NCBI GenBank assembly: GCA_016713125.1
Contig: JADJPT010000001.1
Location: forward strand, 1-64,000
Origin: Betaproteobacteria bacterium
GTDB lineage: Bacteria > Pseudomonadota > Gammaproteobacteria > Burkholderiales > SG8-39
DNA length: 64,000 nt
Direction: 5' to 3'
Part shown: positions 36,459 to 45,306 of the stretch, piece after piece
How positions within the stretch are numbered: the stretch's first letter is position 1
How the letters are laid out: every line of letters starts with the position of its first letter
Notes under the pieces: model-generated
What the model was told of the DNA's origin: nothing
What the model saw: the letters and a program-made list of their open reading frames with translations, nothing else
The model's database searches: none
Program-made: the position numbers and the translations under genes

Positions 36459-36922
36459 AGTCCGCGCGTCTCGCCGCCGCCCTGTGCCCCGCCCTCGCGC
36501 TGGTCTTTGCATGTGCCGCGCACGCCGACGGCATGGCGGTCCCCGCGCACACTCCTGCGGCCTACACCCAGGAGTGCAGTGCCTGCCACACGGCCTATCC
36601 GCCCGGCCTGCTGCCCGCTGCCAGCTGGAAGCGCATCATGGGCTCCCTGGACAAGCACTACGGCACCGATGCCTCGCTGGACGACAAGGCCGTGGCCGAG
36701 CTGTCGCGCTGGCTGCAAGCCAATGCCGGCACCTACAAGCGCGCCGTCGACACACCGGATGCGCGCATCACCAGCGCAGCCTGGTTCGTGCGCAAGCATC
36801 GCGAGGTGGAGGCGCATACCTGGAAGCTGCGCAGCGGGGGCGGGCCCTTCAACTGCACCGCCTGTCACGCCGGGGCGGTGCGCGGGGATTTCTCCGAGCG
36901 CAACGTGAGGATCCCGAAATGA
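36455..36922 (+). CDS. dhc: Diheme cytochrome c (DHC family)
   Basis: A 155-residue periplasmic protein with signal peptide MKSARLAAALCPALALVFACAAHA-type and two heme motifs, CSACH (41-45) and CTACH (134-138), placed near each end as in the DHC family, the natural electron donor to SHP. His ligands are expected in WKRIMGSLDKHYG and RKHREVEAHTW. It overlaps both neighbours by four bases, so it is strongly coupled to shp and the cytochrome b. Confidence 0.92.
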   Translation: MKSARLAAALCPALALVFACAAHADGMAVPAHTPAAYTQECSACHTAYPPGLLPAASWKRIMGSLDKHYGTDASLDDKAVAELSRWLQANAGTYKRAVDTPDARITSAAWFVRKHREVEAHTWKLRSGGGPFNCTACHAGAVRGDFSERNVRIPK

Positions 36923-37620
36923 GCGCCGCGCCGACCCCGTCACGCACGCTGGTCTGGGATGCGCCGGTGCGCGTGGTTCACTGGCTGCTCGCGTTCAGCG
37001 TGCTCGGCGCGTTCCTGACCGCGGAGAGCGAGCGCTGGCGGCTGGTGCACGCCACGCTGGGCTACTCGGCGGGCGGCCTGGTGGCGTTCCGGCTGCTGTG
37101 GGGCGTGTTCGGCACACGCCATGCGCGCTTTCGCGAGTTCGTGCGCGGACCTGCCGCCGTGCTGCGCTATTTCGCCAGCCTGGTCGGACCGCGACCCGAA
37201 CACCACGTGGGGCACAACCCCGCCGGCGCGCTGGCCATCCTCGCCCTGCTCGCGCTTACGGCGGTGGCCGCACTCAGCGGCCACCTGGTGTACGAGGACA
37301 TCGGCGGCGAGTGGCTCGAGTCGTTGCACGAGTTCATCGGCGAATCGATGATGGTACTGGTCGGCATCCATGTCGCCGCGGTACTGCTCTCCAGCCTGCT
37401 GCATCGCGAGAACCTGGTGGGCGCGATGTTCAGCGGGCGCAAGGCGGCGCTTCAGGCGCAGGGCATCCGCAGCGCACATCGCATCCTCGCCGCACTGGTC
37501 GCCGCCGCGGTACTCGGCTTCTGGGCGATACAATGGATCGACGCGCGGCCGGGCGGGGCGGGTGCTGCGCCACCGGCTGTAGAGCGCGCCGCCGCGGCCG
37601 CACGCCCCGGCCGCGACTGA
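36919..37620 (+). CDS. Cytochrome b561-family membrane protein of the SHP cluster
   Basis: A 233-residue b-type cytochrome with four or five helices. It opens with TLVWDAPVRVVHWLLA and carries candidate heme His residues in VRVVHW, RLVHATLGYS and VGIHVAAVLL. It is expected to pass electrons from quinol to the diheme cytochrome and then to SHP. It is a paralogue of the cytochrome b at 11148-11834. The tail after the last helix is Ala/Pro-rich. Confidence 0.91.
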   Translation: MSAAPTPSRTLVWDAPVRVVHWLLAFSVLGAFLTAESERWRLVHATLGYSAGGLVAFRLLWGVFGTRHARFREFVRGPAAVLRYFASLVGPRPEHHVGHNPAGALAILALLALTAVAALSGHLVYEDIGGEWLESLHEFIGESMMVLVGIHVAAVLLSSLLHRENLVGAMFSGRKAALQAQGIRSAHRILAALVAAAVLGFWAIQWIDARPGGAGAAPPAVERAAAAARPGRD

Positions 37621-37649
37621 GGCCCACACCACCGGCTCACGACGGAACC

Positions 37650-38315
37650 ATGCGCATACTGTTGGCCGAAGACGACGAACCCCTGGGACGTGCAGTACGC
37701 GCCGGCCTCGTGCAGGCGGGGTTCTCGGTGGACTGGGTGCGCGATGGCGTCGCCGCCTGGAACGAATTGTCGGTCACGCCCTACCATGCGGCGGTGCTCG
37801 ATCTGGGCCTGCCGCGCCAGGACGGCATCACGGTGCTGCGCAGGCTGCGTGCCGAGCGCAGCACCATCCCCGTGCTGGTGCTGACCGCGCGCGATGCGGT
37901 CGAGGACCGCGTCGCAGGCCTGGACGGCGGCGCCGACGACTATGTCGTCAAGCCCGTCGACCTGGTGGAGTTGGCGGCGCGCCTGCGCGCGCTGATACGC
38001 CGCTCGGCCGGGCAAAGCACCGCGCTGCTGGAATCGGCCGGCCTGAGCCTGGACCCGGCGGCGCGCAGCGTGCAGCTGGACGGCACGGCGGTGGCTCTGT
38101 CGCCGCGCGAGTTCGATCTGCTGCACGTGCTGATGCTGGCTGGCGGGCGCGTGCTCACGCGCGAACAGATCGAGGAGCAGCTCTGCGCCTGGGGCCGCGA
38201 ACTGGAGAGCAATTCGATCGAGGTCTATGTGCACCGCCTGCGCAAGCGCCTGCGACCCGAGTTGCTGCGCACCATCCGCGGCGTGGGGTATGCGATAGGC
38301 GGCTCGGCCCCGTGA
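37650..38315 (+). CDS. OmpR/PhoB-type response regulator of the SHP cluster (QseB-like)
   Basis: A 221-residue regulator. The receiver domain has acidic pocket EDD (7-9), phospho-acceptor Asp51 (LDLGLP) and Lys101 (VVKPVD). The DNA-binding domain has ALSPREFDLLHVLMLAGGRVLTRE and ends RTIRGVGYAI. It starts 29 bases after the cytochrome b gene and overlaps its kinase by four bases (GTGA). It probably controls the SHP operon, as in other shp clusters; the signal is not known. Confidence 0.94.
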   Translation: MRILLAEDDEPLGRAVRAGLVQAGFSVDWVRDGVAAWNELSVTPYHAAVLDLGLPRQDGITVLRRLRAERSTIPVLVLTARDAVEDRVAGLDGGADDYVVKPVDLVELAARLRALIRRSAGQSTALLESAGLSLDPAARSVQLDGTAVALSPREFDLLHVLMLAGGRVLTREQIEEQLCAWGRELESNSIEVYVHRLRKRLRPELLRTIRGVGYAIGGSAP

Positions 38316-39697
38316 CCGGATCCGGGCGGCCCCTCGCCGGCGGCACAGCCCGCTCGTTGCGCACCCGCCTGCTGATCGGCACCCTCGGCGGAGTGCTCCT
38401 GCTGTGGCTCGCGACCCTGGCGGCGGTGTGGTACGGCGTGAGCCACGAGCTCGAAGAGCTGCTCGACGGCCATCTCGCGCAGACGGCGGCAATGATCGCC
38501 GCGCTGGGCGGCGAGGACGCCGCTTCCGCTCAACCGGCGCCTCGCCTGCACGAAGAGGCCAAGCGCGTGCAGTGGCAGGTTTGGCGGGGCGAAACGCTGC
38601 TGCGACGCTCTGCAGGCGCTCCCCTGGCACCCCTCGCCGAGCAGCGTCGCGGCTACGCCCAGCGCAACGTCGAAGGACGCGCCTGGCGCGTATTCTCGAC
38701 CGGCACCCTGCCCGACGGCCGCAGCGTGCAGATCGCCGAGCGCCTGTCCGACCGGCGCGACATCCTTGGTGCCCTGGGCACCAACCTGCTGTGGCCCATG
38801 TTGCTGGCCCTGCCGCTGCTGGCCGTGGCCGTACTGCTGGCGGTGCGCATTTCGCTGGCGCCCTTGACGCGCCTGCGCACGGCGCTGGAGGCGCGCGGGG
38901 CGCTGGCGCTCGAACCGCTGCCCTCGGCCGACGCGCCGGCCGAGGTGAGGCCCCTGGTTGCTGCGATCAATGCGTTGCTGGGGCGCATCGATCTCGCGCT
39001 GGCGCAGGAGAAGCGCTTCACGGCCGACGCCGCGCACGAGCTGCGCACGCCGATCGCCGCCTTGCGCGCGCAGGCCCAGGTGGCGATTGCGTCCAGCGAC
39101 GCGCGCGAACGGCGCGCGGCGCTGGACGCGACGCTGGCCGCCTGCGACCGCATGGCACGCCTGCTGGAGCAACTTCTCACGCTGGCGCGCCTGGACACGC
39201 GCGATGCCGCCGACGGAGGACGCGGTCTGCAGGCCCGCGTCGACCTGGACGCGCTGGTGCGCGCGAGCATGGCGCGCATCGCCGACGGCGCGCCCTCGCG
39301 CGGTGACGACCTGGAACTGCGATCGGAGGGGCCGACCGCGGCGCGCGCCGAATCCACGCTGATCGAAGTGCTTCTGCGCAACCTCGTCGACAACGCTCTG
39401 CGCTACAGCGCCGCGGGTATGCCGGTTCTGGTCAGCCTCGAATCCGCCTCCGGTGCGCCACGGCTGACGGTCGAGGACGGCGGCCCGGGGCTGGAGCCGG
39501 CATCCGTGGCACGGCTGGGAGAGCGCTTCTTTCGCGCCGCACCTGAAGGCCCGTCGGGCACCGGCCTGGGCTGGTCCATCGTGCGCAGGATCACGGAGCT
39601 GCACGGCGCACGCATCGCCGTCGACCGATCCCCCGCGCTGGGCGGCCTGCGGGTGCAGGTGACATTTCCGTCGCCGCCGCCCGGCGAAGGCGCCTGA
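38312..39697 (+). CDS. Sensor histidine kinase of the SHP cluster (QseC-like)
   Basis: A 461-residue membrane kinase. Helix 1 is at about 17-43, a periplasmic sensor domain of some 110 residues follows, and helix 2 is at about 158-180. The H-box is FTADAAHELRTP with His242; the N-box is LLRNLVDNALRYS, and the glycine boxes are EDGGPGL and GTGLGWSI. GTG 38312 is the start because it overlaps the regulator stop. No PAS or HAMP of strong similarity is seen beyond the linker at 180-230. Confidence 0.93.
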   Translation: MTGSGRPLAGGTARSLRTRLLIGTLGGVLLLWLATLAAVWYGVSHELEELLDGHLAQTAAMIAALGGEDAASAQPAPRLHEEAKRVQWQVWRGETLLRRSAGAPLAPLAEQRRGYAQRNVEGRAWRVFSTGTLPDGRSVQIAERLSDRRDILGALGTNLLWPMLLALPLLAVAVLLAVRISLAPLTRLRTALEARGALALEPLPSADAPAEVRPLVAAINALLGRIDLALAQEKRFTADAAHELRTPIAALRAQAQVAIASSDARERRAALDATLAACDRMARLLEQLLTLARLDTRDAADGGRGLQARVDLDALVRASMARIADGAPSRGDDLELRSEGPTAARAESTLIEVLLRNLVDNALRYSAAGMPVLVSLESASGAPRLTVEDGGPGLEPASVARLGERFFRAAPEGPSGTGLGWSIVRRITELHGARIAVDRSPALGGLRVQVTFPSPPPGEGA

Positions 39698-39874
39698 ACC
39701 GCACGCCCGGATCGCCGTTCGCGACGTCCGGCCTCGCTCCGCGTGTCCGCACTGCAGCCGGCACTCGCCAGCACGGAGGCCGCATTGGTAGACTCCGCCT
39801 GCCCGAGTCGCATCCTCGCGCACCTGCCCGGAGGCGATCCGGGTTCGTAATCCCCACACTTGCCCGGAAACGTC

Positions 39875-41437
39875 TTGATCAGCACAGCCAAGCAGGCCGC
39901 GGACATCATCGCGGAAGCCGCCAAGAACAACGCCGACGAATCGCACAATGCCGTGCTGAAGGTCCTGGCACAGCTGGAATCCTCCGAGCCGCCGTTGACC
40001 GCACTCGCGGAGATCGCGGAGGTCGTGAGACCCTCGGTCGACTATGTGGTGTTCGAATACCGCGCCAGCTACGCCGATCGCGCCCTTCCGTTCGGCGAAC
40101 AGGAGGCGCGTCGTTTCGGCAACGCAATGGGTCTGCTGGACCATCTCGAAGCCTTGTACCGGCGCATACTCGACGCGGCGAATGCCGCCGGACCCGCCGC
40201 CGAAGCGCAGCGGGCGCAGGCCCTGCAACGCTGCATGGCCTGCGTGGTCAGCCGCATGATCGAACACTACCGAGCCAGGCAGACTGTCGAAGCGAGCCTG
40301 TGGATGCGGCTGCAGCGACACCTGCGGGCCGCCACCGCGGAGAAGCTGGAGGGCGCGCGGGTGGCCGACCCTCTGGATCCGCGCGAAACCGTGGCGCCGC
40401 GCGGCGCATACAGCCAGGCGCTGCTTTTGTCGATCGCTCAGGCCGGTGCGATGACGCAGCGAAATCTCGAGGCGACCATCGCGTTGAGCGCGATGTTCGC
40501 CGATCTGGTGGACTCCACCGTGCTCGACGACGCGGCGGGTGCCGCCAAGCCGGAGGCGCCGAAGCCGGCCGATGGCGTGGGCATCAAGCGCACCGGCAGG
40601 ATTCGCGTCGTCGACGCGGGCGGCATCACGCACCTAGTCAACACCACCAAGGTGGACACCGCCATCGCCGCGGTGATCCAGAAGCTGGGCGCCGGCCAGA
40701 CGCCCGAGCAGGTCGGGCTGGCGCGGGTGGGCAAGGCCGATCTCGCCAGCCTGCTGCCGCGCCTGCGCCGCATCTGGTGCGGCGCAGGCGAGATCCGCGA
40801 AGCGCAGCGCGTGATCATCGAGAAACCGGCCACGGTGGCGGTCGGGTTCGCCGGCATCGCCACGTTCACCCACCCCGAGGCCCTGCAGCCTCCGCAGGAA
40901 TTCGAAGTCTGGGATTACCACAAGGGCGCGCACAACCAGGGCAAGTCCGACGTCGTCATCGAGAAGGACCGCGAGCTGCCTCCCGAGCAATGGCGGGTCA
41001 TCGACCACAGCGCCGCGGGCATGCGCGCGCGGCGTCACGACGCCGGGGCACGCCTGCGACGCAACCAGCTGCTGAGCGTCGCGTTTCTCGACGCGCAAAA
41101 GGATCCGGCCTTCACGCTCGGCGAATTCCGCTGGCTGCAGCAGCATGCCGACGCGCAAGGCGGCATCTCCGCCGGGGTGCGCTTTCTGTCCACGCGCGCA
41201 CGCGTCGCACTGATACGCATCCACGGCCTGCGGCGCGGCGAATACCAGTCGGTCGGACCGGCCTTCCTCTATCCGGATACCGAGCGCGAGCATCTGGTGC
41301 TGCCGTATGGCTGGTATGCAGCCAAGCGCGATGCCGATCTCTGGCTCGCCGGCCAGATCGTGCCGATAAATCTCACCGACCTGAAGAGCCGCGGCGCAGA
41401 CTACGAGATTGTCGCCTACGAGCAGCGCGAATCATGA
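39875..41437 (+). CDS. Uncharacterised betaproteobacterial protein, about 520 aa, PilZ-like C-terminal region
   Basis: Not recognised as a named family. It is soluble, with no signal or membrane helix. Residues 1-220 are helical (STAKQAADIIAEAAKNNADE, then VVSRMIEHYRARQ). Near residues 365-440 the pattern WRVIDHSAAGMRARRHDAGARLRRNQLLSV ... FTLGEFRWLQQHADAQGGISAGVRFLS has the spacing of a PilZ c-di-GMP-binding domain, but the Arg-rich and DxSxxG motifs are only partly typical, so this is tentative. The TTG start at 39875 has a GGA seven bases upstream; TTG 39860 is an alternative. lgt follows eight bases downstream. Confidence 0.7.
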   Translation: MISTAKQAADIIAEAAKNNADESHNAVLKVLAQLESSEPPLTALAEIAEVVRPSVDYVVFEYRASYADRALPFGEQEARRFGNAMGLLDHLEALYRRILDAANAAGPAAEAQRAQALQRCMACVVSRMIEHYRARQTVEASLWMRLQRHLRAATAEKLEGARVADPLDPRETVAPRGAYSQALLLSIAQAGAMTQRNLEATIALSAMFADLVDSTVLDDAAGAAKPEAPKPADGVGIKRTGRIRVVDAGGITHLVNTTKVDTAIAAVIQKLGAGQTPEQVGLARVGKADLASLLPRLRRIWCGAGEIREAQRVIIEKPATVAVGFAGIATFTHPEALQPPQEFEVWDYHKGAHNQGKSDVVIEKDRELPPEQWRVIDHSAAGMRARRHDAGARLRRNQLLSVAFLDAQKDPAFTLGEFRWLQQHADAQGGISAGVRFLSTRARVALIRIHGLRRGEYQSVGPAFLYPDTEREHLVLPYGWYAAKRDADLWLAGQIVPINLTDLKSRGADYEIVAYEQRES

Positions 41438-41444
41438 AGGGTGC

Positions 41445-42233
41445 ATGCTGATCCATCCGGGTTTCGATCCCGTCGCCATCGCCATCGGTCCGTTGGCCAT
41501 ACGCTGGTATGGCCTGATGTACCTGGCCGCCTTTGGCGCGTTCTGGTGGCTGGGCACGCGGCGCATCGACGCTCCCGGCGGAGCACCGGCGCCGGTCACC
41601 CGCCGCGAGTTCGACGACCTGCTGTTCTACGGCATCCTCGGCGTGATCGTCGGCGGGCGCGTGGGCTACGTGCTGTTCTACAAGCCTGCCCATTTCCTCT
41701 CGCATCCGCTCGAAGTGTTCGCGCTCTGGCAGGGCGGCATGTCCTTCCACGGCGGCTTCCTCGGCGTGCTGCTGGCCATGGCGTGGTATGCGCGCCGGTC
41801 GCAGCGTTCCTGGCTGGCGTTGATGGACTTCATCGCCCCGCTGGTGCCGCTGGGCATCGCCGCCGGGCGGCTGGGAAACTTCATCAACGGCGAGTTGTGG
41901 GGTCGCGTCAGTGACGTTTCCTGGGCCATGGTGTTTCGCGGCGCCGGCGCGCTGCCGCGCCATCCCTCGCAACTCTACGAGATGGCGGCCGAAGGTCTGC
42001 TGCTCTTCGCGCTGCTGTGGATCTACTCTTCCCGCCCGCGCCCGGTCGGCGCGGTCTCCGGATTGTTCCTCGCCGGCTACGGCCTGGGGCGCTTCCTGTG
42101 TGAGTTCACGCGCGAGCCCGATGACTTCCTCGGCCTGCTGGCGCTGGGCATGAGCATGGGTCAGTGGCTGTCGGCACCCATGATCATCGCCGGGCTGGCG
42201 ATGATGGCCCACGCCCACCGGAAATCACCATGA
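41445..42233 (+). CDS. lgt: Lgt, prolipoprotein diacylglyceryl transferase
   Basis: A 262-residue membrane enzyme that adds diacylglycerol to the lipobox Cys of lipoproteins. It has seven helices; the signature GRLGNFINGELWGR is intact, as are HGGFLGVL (catalytic His region) and HPSQLYEMAAEG. ATG 41445 begins the family motif IHPGFDPVAIAIGPLAIRWYG. Its stop overlaps the UPF0149 start by four bases. The several lipoproteins in this window would be substrates. Confidence 0.96.
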   Translation: MLIHPGFDPVAIAIGPLAIRWYGLMYLAAFGAFWWLGTRRIDAPGGAPAPVTRREFDDLLFYGILGVIVGGRVGYVLFYKPAHFLSHPLEVFALWQGGMSFHGGFLGVLLAMAWYARRSQRSWLALMDFIAPLVPLGIAAGRLGNFINGELWGRVSDVSWAMVFRGAGALPRHPSQLYEMAAEGLLLFALLWIYSSRPRPVGAVSGLFLAGYGLGRFLCEFTREPDDFLGLLALGMSMGQWLSAPMIIAGLAMMAHAHRKSP

Positions 42234-42925
42234 ATGCGAAAGCGCAGGACACCGCGTCCCGCCCACTCACGGGCCAGGAGCTGGATCGCCTCGAACTGTT
42301 CCTGGAGGGGGAGAATTCCTGGGGCTGGGAGCCGATGCCGCTGGACATGCTGCAGGGCTTCCTGTGCGGCGTGGCCAGCGCGCCCGAAGCGATCGCGCCC
42401 GAGGCCTGGCTGCCCTGGGCGCTGGGCATCGAGACCTGGCCCGATGCGCGTCCCGAAGCGGCCGAATGGTACGAATTGCTCAAGCGCTATTACCTGCAGC
42501 AGATCCCGGCGCTCGAGGGCCGCGAGGATGCCGCCCTGGTGCTCTACGACGAGTCCCCGGGCATTTCCAACCGCTTCGAGCACTGGTGCGTGGGCTACCT
42601 GGACTGTCTCGACCTCGCCGCCGAATCGCTGTTCGATCTGGGCGACCCGGAGGAGGTCGAGGAACTGCTGTTCCCGATCGAGGTGCTGGGCGATGCGCTG
42701 GAGGCGAAGGATCGCGCGAAGTTCAGCGAATCCGAGTGGCAGGCACTGCTGGCCGACTGCAGCGAGGACCTGTGGCCGGCGGTGCTGGATACCTACCGCT
42801 ACGGCAATGCGCTGCGCAATCGCCCGACGACGATGAAACGCGAGGCGCCCAAGACCGGGCGCAACGATCCCTGCCCCTGCGGCAGCGGGAAGAAATACAA
42901 GAACTGCTGCGGCAAGGTGCACTGA
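42230..42925 (+). CDS. UPF0149 (YecA/YgfB) protein with SEC-C zinc motif
   Basis: A 231-residue cytoplasmic protein. Residues about 15-195 form the UPF0149 helical domain (LDRLELFLEGENSWGWEPMPLDMLQGFLCGV). The tail RNDPCPCGSGKKYKNCCG is a SEC-C zinc-binding motif as at the end of SecA. Function unknown; SEC-C tails often bind ribosomes or secretion factors. ATG 42230 overlaps the lgt stop (ATGA). Confidence 0.93.
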   Translation: MNAKAQDTASRPLTGQELDRLELFLEGENSWGWEPMPLDMLQGFLCGVASAPEAIAPEAWLPWALGIETWPDARPEAAEWYELLKRYYLQQIPALEGREDAALVLYDESPGISNRFEHWCVGYLDCLDLAAESLFDLGDPEEVEELLFPIEVLGDALEAKDRAKFSESEWQALLADCSEDLWPAVLDTYRYGNALRNRPTTMKREAPKTGRNDPCPCGSGKKYKNCCGKVH

Positions 42926-42953
42926 ACGCGCAACGGCGCGTCGCGTCCTGCGC

Positions 42954-43532
42954 TCAACCGAAGGGCCGCACGCCGATCAGTGCGCCATGCAGGTACAGGG
43001 CGAAGGCCGCCCAGGCGATGACTCCAGCCGCAATCGCCAGCGCCGTACGCGCGCCCGAGGCGGCGGGCCTGGCCAACCCGGCGGCGCGATCCCTGCGGCG
43101 CGCGGCGCGGAAGCACAACGCAGACCAGACCAGGAAGCCGCCGAACAACAGCAGGTCGGCCAGGCGCCCGTTGGAGGCCAGGTGGGCGAGCGCCCACAGC
43201 TTGGTGCCGGCCAGCATCGGATGGCCGAGCACCGCCTTGAGGTGGTTGCCGGGCACATAGGCCGCTACCAGCAGCACGAAAGCCGGCAGGGTCAGCAGCG
43301 CGGCCAGGTGGCGCGTCCAGAGCGGCGGGAACCAGAGGTCCACGGGCGCCATGCGCGCCTCGTCGTAGCCCCAGACGATCAGCGCAAAGCCGGCCAGCGA
43401 TGCCAGCGCATACAGGCCTTTCCACACGCCCTCGCCGACGCGCGCCAAGGTCGCCGTGCGCCAACCGTCGGCCACGATGCGTACCGAATGCACGCCGAGA
43501 AAGAGCACCAGCCCGAGGATCAGCCAGGTCAT
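42954..43532 (-). CDS. NnrU family membrane protein
   Basis: A 192-residue inner-membrane protein with about five helices. The blocks LFLGVHSVRIVADGWR and VPGNHLKAVLGHPMLAGTKLWALAHLASNG are the NnrU/MAPEG-like signature (related to heme and methyl-transfer membrane proteins). NnrU was named in denitrifiers, where it is needed for nitrite and NO reductase expression, but its action is unclear. It begins 7 bases after the DUF1989 gene ends on the same strand, and converges with UPF0149. Confidence 0.9.
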   Translation of the reverse strand: MTWLILGLVLFLGVHSVRIVADGWRTATLARVGEGVWKGLYALASLAGFALIVWGYDEARMAPVDLWFPPLWTRHLAALLTLPAFVLLVAAYVPGNHLKAVLGHPMLAGTKLWALAHLASNGRLADLLLFGGFLVWSALCFRAARRRDRAAGLARPAASGARTALAIAAGVIAWAAFALYLHGALIGVRPFG

Positions 43533-43539
43533 GGACCGC

Positions 43540-44169
43540 TCAGGCCGGCCGGTAGACCAGGGCCCGCACCGGCGTGGGGTTGAAGTCGTTCACCGGGTTG
43601 TTCATCTGCGGACAGTTGGAGACCACTGCGAGCACATCCATCTCTGCGCGCAGGTCCAGGTAATCGCCGGCCTTGGAGATGCTCGGCCCCATGTCCATCG
43701 AGCCGTCGGCCGCCACCGGCACATACATGAAGAAGTTCAGGTTGGCGACCATGTCGCGCGGACCCATGCCGTAGCGCTTCAACTGGTCGAGGAAATTCTG
43801 CCGGCAGTTGTGGTCGTCCGGCTTGCCGTAGCGCACGCGGTTGATTCCCGAGGAACAGCAGCCGCCGATGGTGTCGTGATTGCCGCAGGTGTCGGCCACC
43901 ACGGTGAGCAGGGGGTTGCAGTTGATCGAGTACAGCACCGTGCCCTTGCGGATGAAGATGTTGCCGTTGATCTTCATCGTATCTGCGGCCGCATAGCGGT
44001 CTTCGGGGTCGCGCGCGTTGTAGCAGAGGAAATCGACAGCCTGCTTGCCCTCGAGGTCCACCAGGCGCAGCACCTCGCCCTTCTTGAGTTCGCGACTCCA
44101 GCCGGCGCGCGCCGGGATCACCTCGTCGGACACCATGTTGCCCGGAACCTGCTCGTATGCCTGCGCCAT
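43540..44169 (-). CDS. DUF1989 urea carboxylase-associated family protein
   Basis: A 209-residue cytoplasmic protein. Conserved Cys/His blocks KINGNIFIRKGTVLYS, DTCGNHDTIGGCCSSG and DDHNCRQNF suggest a metal site. Relatives sit beside urea carboxylase or guanidine-degradation genes and are thought to be metal-dependent hydrolases of carboxyguanidine-type compounds; here no carboxylase is near, so this may be a paralogue of other function. ATG 44169 is preferred because GGAGGT lies six bases upstream, inside the alternative start at 44184. Confidence 0.88.
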   Translation of the reverse strand: MAQAYEQVPGNMVSDEVIPARAGWSRELKKGEVLRLVDLEGKQAVDFLCYNARDPEDRYAAADTMKINGNIFIRKGTVLYSINCNPLLTVVADTCGNHDTIGGCCSSGINRVRYGKPDDHNCRQNFLDQLKRYGMGPRDMVANLNFFMYVPVAADGSMDMGPSISKAGDYLDLRAEMDVLAVVSNCPQMNNPVNDFNPTPVRALVYRPA

Positions 44170-44244
44170 GCGTACCACCTCCATTCGGGCAGTCTAGCGA
44201 AGCGCAAGGCGCGCGGCCACCCCAGGTTCGTGTATTTTCGCGGC

Positions 44245-44658
44245 ATGGCCCACCAGGAACGATTCGAAGTCCGCACCCCGGGGCGCGGCAGTCTGGAGAT
44301 CACCGACCGCGTCGCAGCGGCGGTCGCCGCCAGCGGCGTCGCCACGGGCGTCTGCCACGTGTTCGTGCAGCACACCAGCGCCTCGCTGCTGCTCACCGAG
44401 AACGCCGACCCGGCCGTGCGGCGTGACCTGGAGACCCTGTTTGCGCGCCTGGCACCGGACGGCGATCCGCAGTACGTGCACGACGACGAAGGGCCGGACG
44501 ACATGGCGGCGCACGCGCGCAATGTGCTGGCCGGCAGCGCCCTGTCCATCCCCGTGGGAAGCGGCCGGCTGCTGCTGGGCACCTGGCAGGGCGTCTACCT
44601 GTGGGAGCACCGCACGGCGCCGCATGTGCGCAGCGTGGTGGTGACCGTCACCGGCTGA
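44245..44658 (+). CDS. yjbQ: YjbQ family protein (UPF0047)
   Basis: A 137-residue small cytoplasmic protein. Family marks are GVCHVFVQHTSASLLLTENADP, DDEGPDDMAAHARNVL and LGTWQGVYLWEHR with the conserved His and Asp residues. Some members have weak thiamine-phosphate synthase activity; the physiological role is not settled. The start is ATG 44245, divergent from the DUF1989 gene. Confidence 0.93.
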   Translation: MAHQERFEVRTPGRGSLEITDRVAAAVAASGVATGVCHVFVQHTSASLLLTENADPAVRRDLETLFARLAPDGDPQYVHDDEGPDDMAAHARNVLAGSALSIPVGSGRLLLGTWQGVYLWEHRTAPHVRSVVVTVTG

Positions 44659-44673
44659 GCCCGGTCCGCCGGG

Positions 44674-45222
44674 TCAGGCGCGCCTCTCGCGCTCGCATAG
44701 ATAGTGGTGCCAGAGCAGGCGTGCGGCGGCGGCGCGTCGCGGATGCCAGGCAGCAGCGCGTCGCGCCAGCTGTACCGGGCTGGGACGCGCGCGCAGCTTC
44801 CAGAGCTGTCGCACGGACTCCATCAGCGCCAGATCGGCGGCCGGGAACACGTCGGCGCGACGCAGGGCGAACAGCAGGTAGCAATGCGCGGTCCAGGGTC
44901 CCACGCCGTGCAGGACCTCGAGTGCGGCGATGGCCTGCTCGTCGTCCTGATCTTGCAGCGCCGCGAGGTCAAGCGCGCCCGCCTGCAACTGCGCCGCGAG
45001 GCGGGCCAGGTAGGCCGACTTCTGCCGCGTCACGCCCAGCGCACGCAGGCCGGTCTCGCCCAGTCTGGCGAGATTCCCGGCGTTCATCCCGCCAGCGGCC
45101 TCTATCCTCGCGTACATGGCGCGCGCCTGCGCGAGCGACACCTGCTGCTCGAGCATCAGCAGCGCGAGGGTGGCGAAGCCTGGTTCGCGCGGCCACAGGG
45201 GCGGCGGGCCGTGACGTTCCAC
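44674..45222 (-). CDS. HhH-GPD DNA glycosylase (AlkA-like), apparent loss of native start
   Basis: A base-excision repair glycosylase. The helix-hairpin-helix region GLRALGVTRQKSAYLARLA and the catalytic-loop region LLDLALMESVRQLW-like segment after VGPWTAHCYLLFALRRADVF with its Asp are present. From GTG 45222 it has 182 residues. The same frame continues upstream for 32 sense codons with family-like sequence (NATFDEAGLGRAVRALCRQEPRFALIV) until TAA at 45324-45322, without ATG, GTG or TTG. That upstream part coincides with the repeat element at 45307-45385, which may have removed the true start. Confidence 0.8.
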   Translation of the reverse strand: MERHGPPPLWPREPGFATLALLMLEQQVSLAQARAMYARIEAAGGMNAGNLARLGETGLRALGVTRQKSAYLARLAAQLQAGALDLAALQDQDDEQAIAALEVLHGVGPWTAHCYLLFALRRADVFPAADLALMESVRQLWKLRARPSPVQLARRAAAWHPRRAAAARLLWHHYLCERERRA

Positions 45223-45306
45223 GATCAGCGCAAAGCGCGGCTCCTGCCGGCACAGTGCGCGAACGGCACGCCCCAGTCCGGCCTCGTCGAAGGTCGCGTT
45301 CAGCGC

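Noticed and set aside
38225..40633. 802-codon minus-strand frame across the kinase and the unknown protein
   Set aside because: Spans two unrelated plus-strand genes and their spacer, as antisense open frames do in high-GC DNA.
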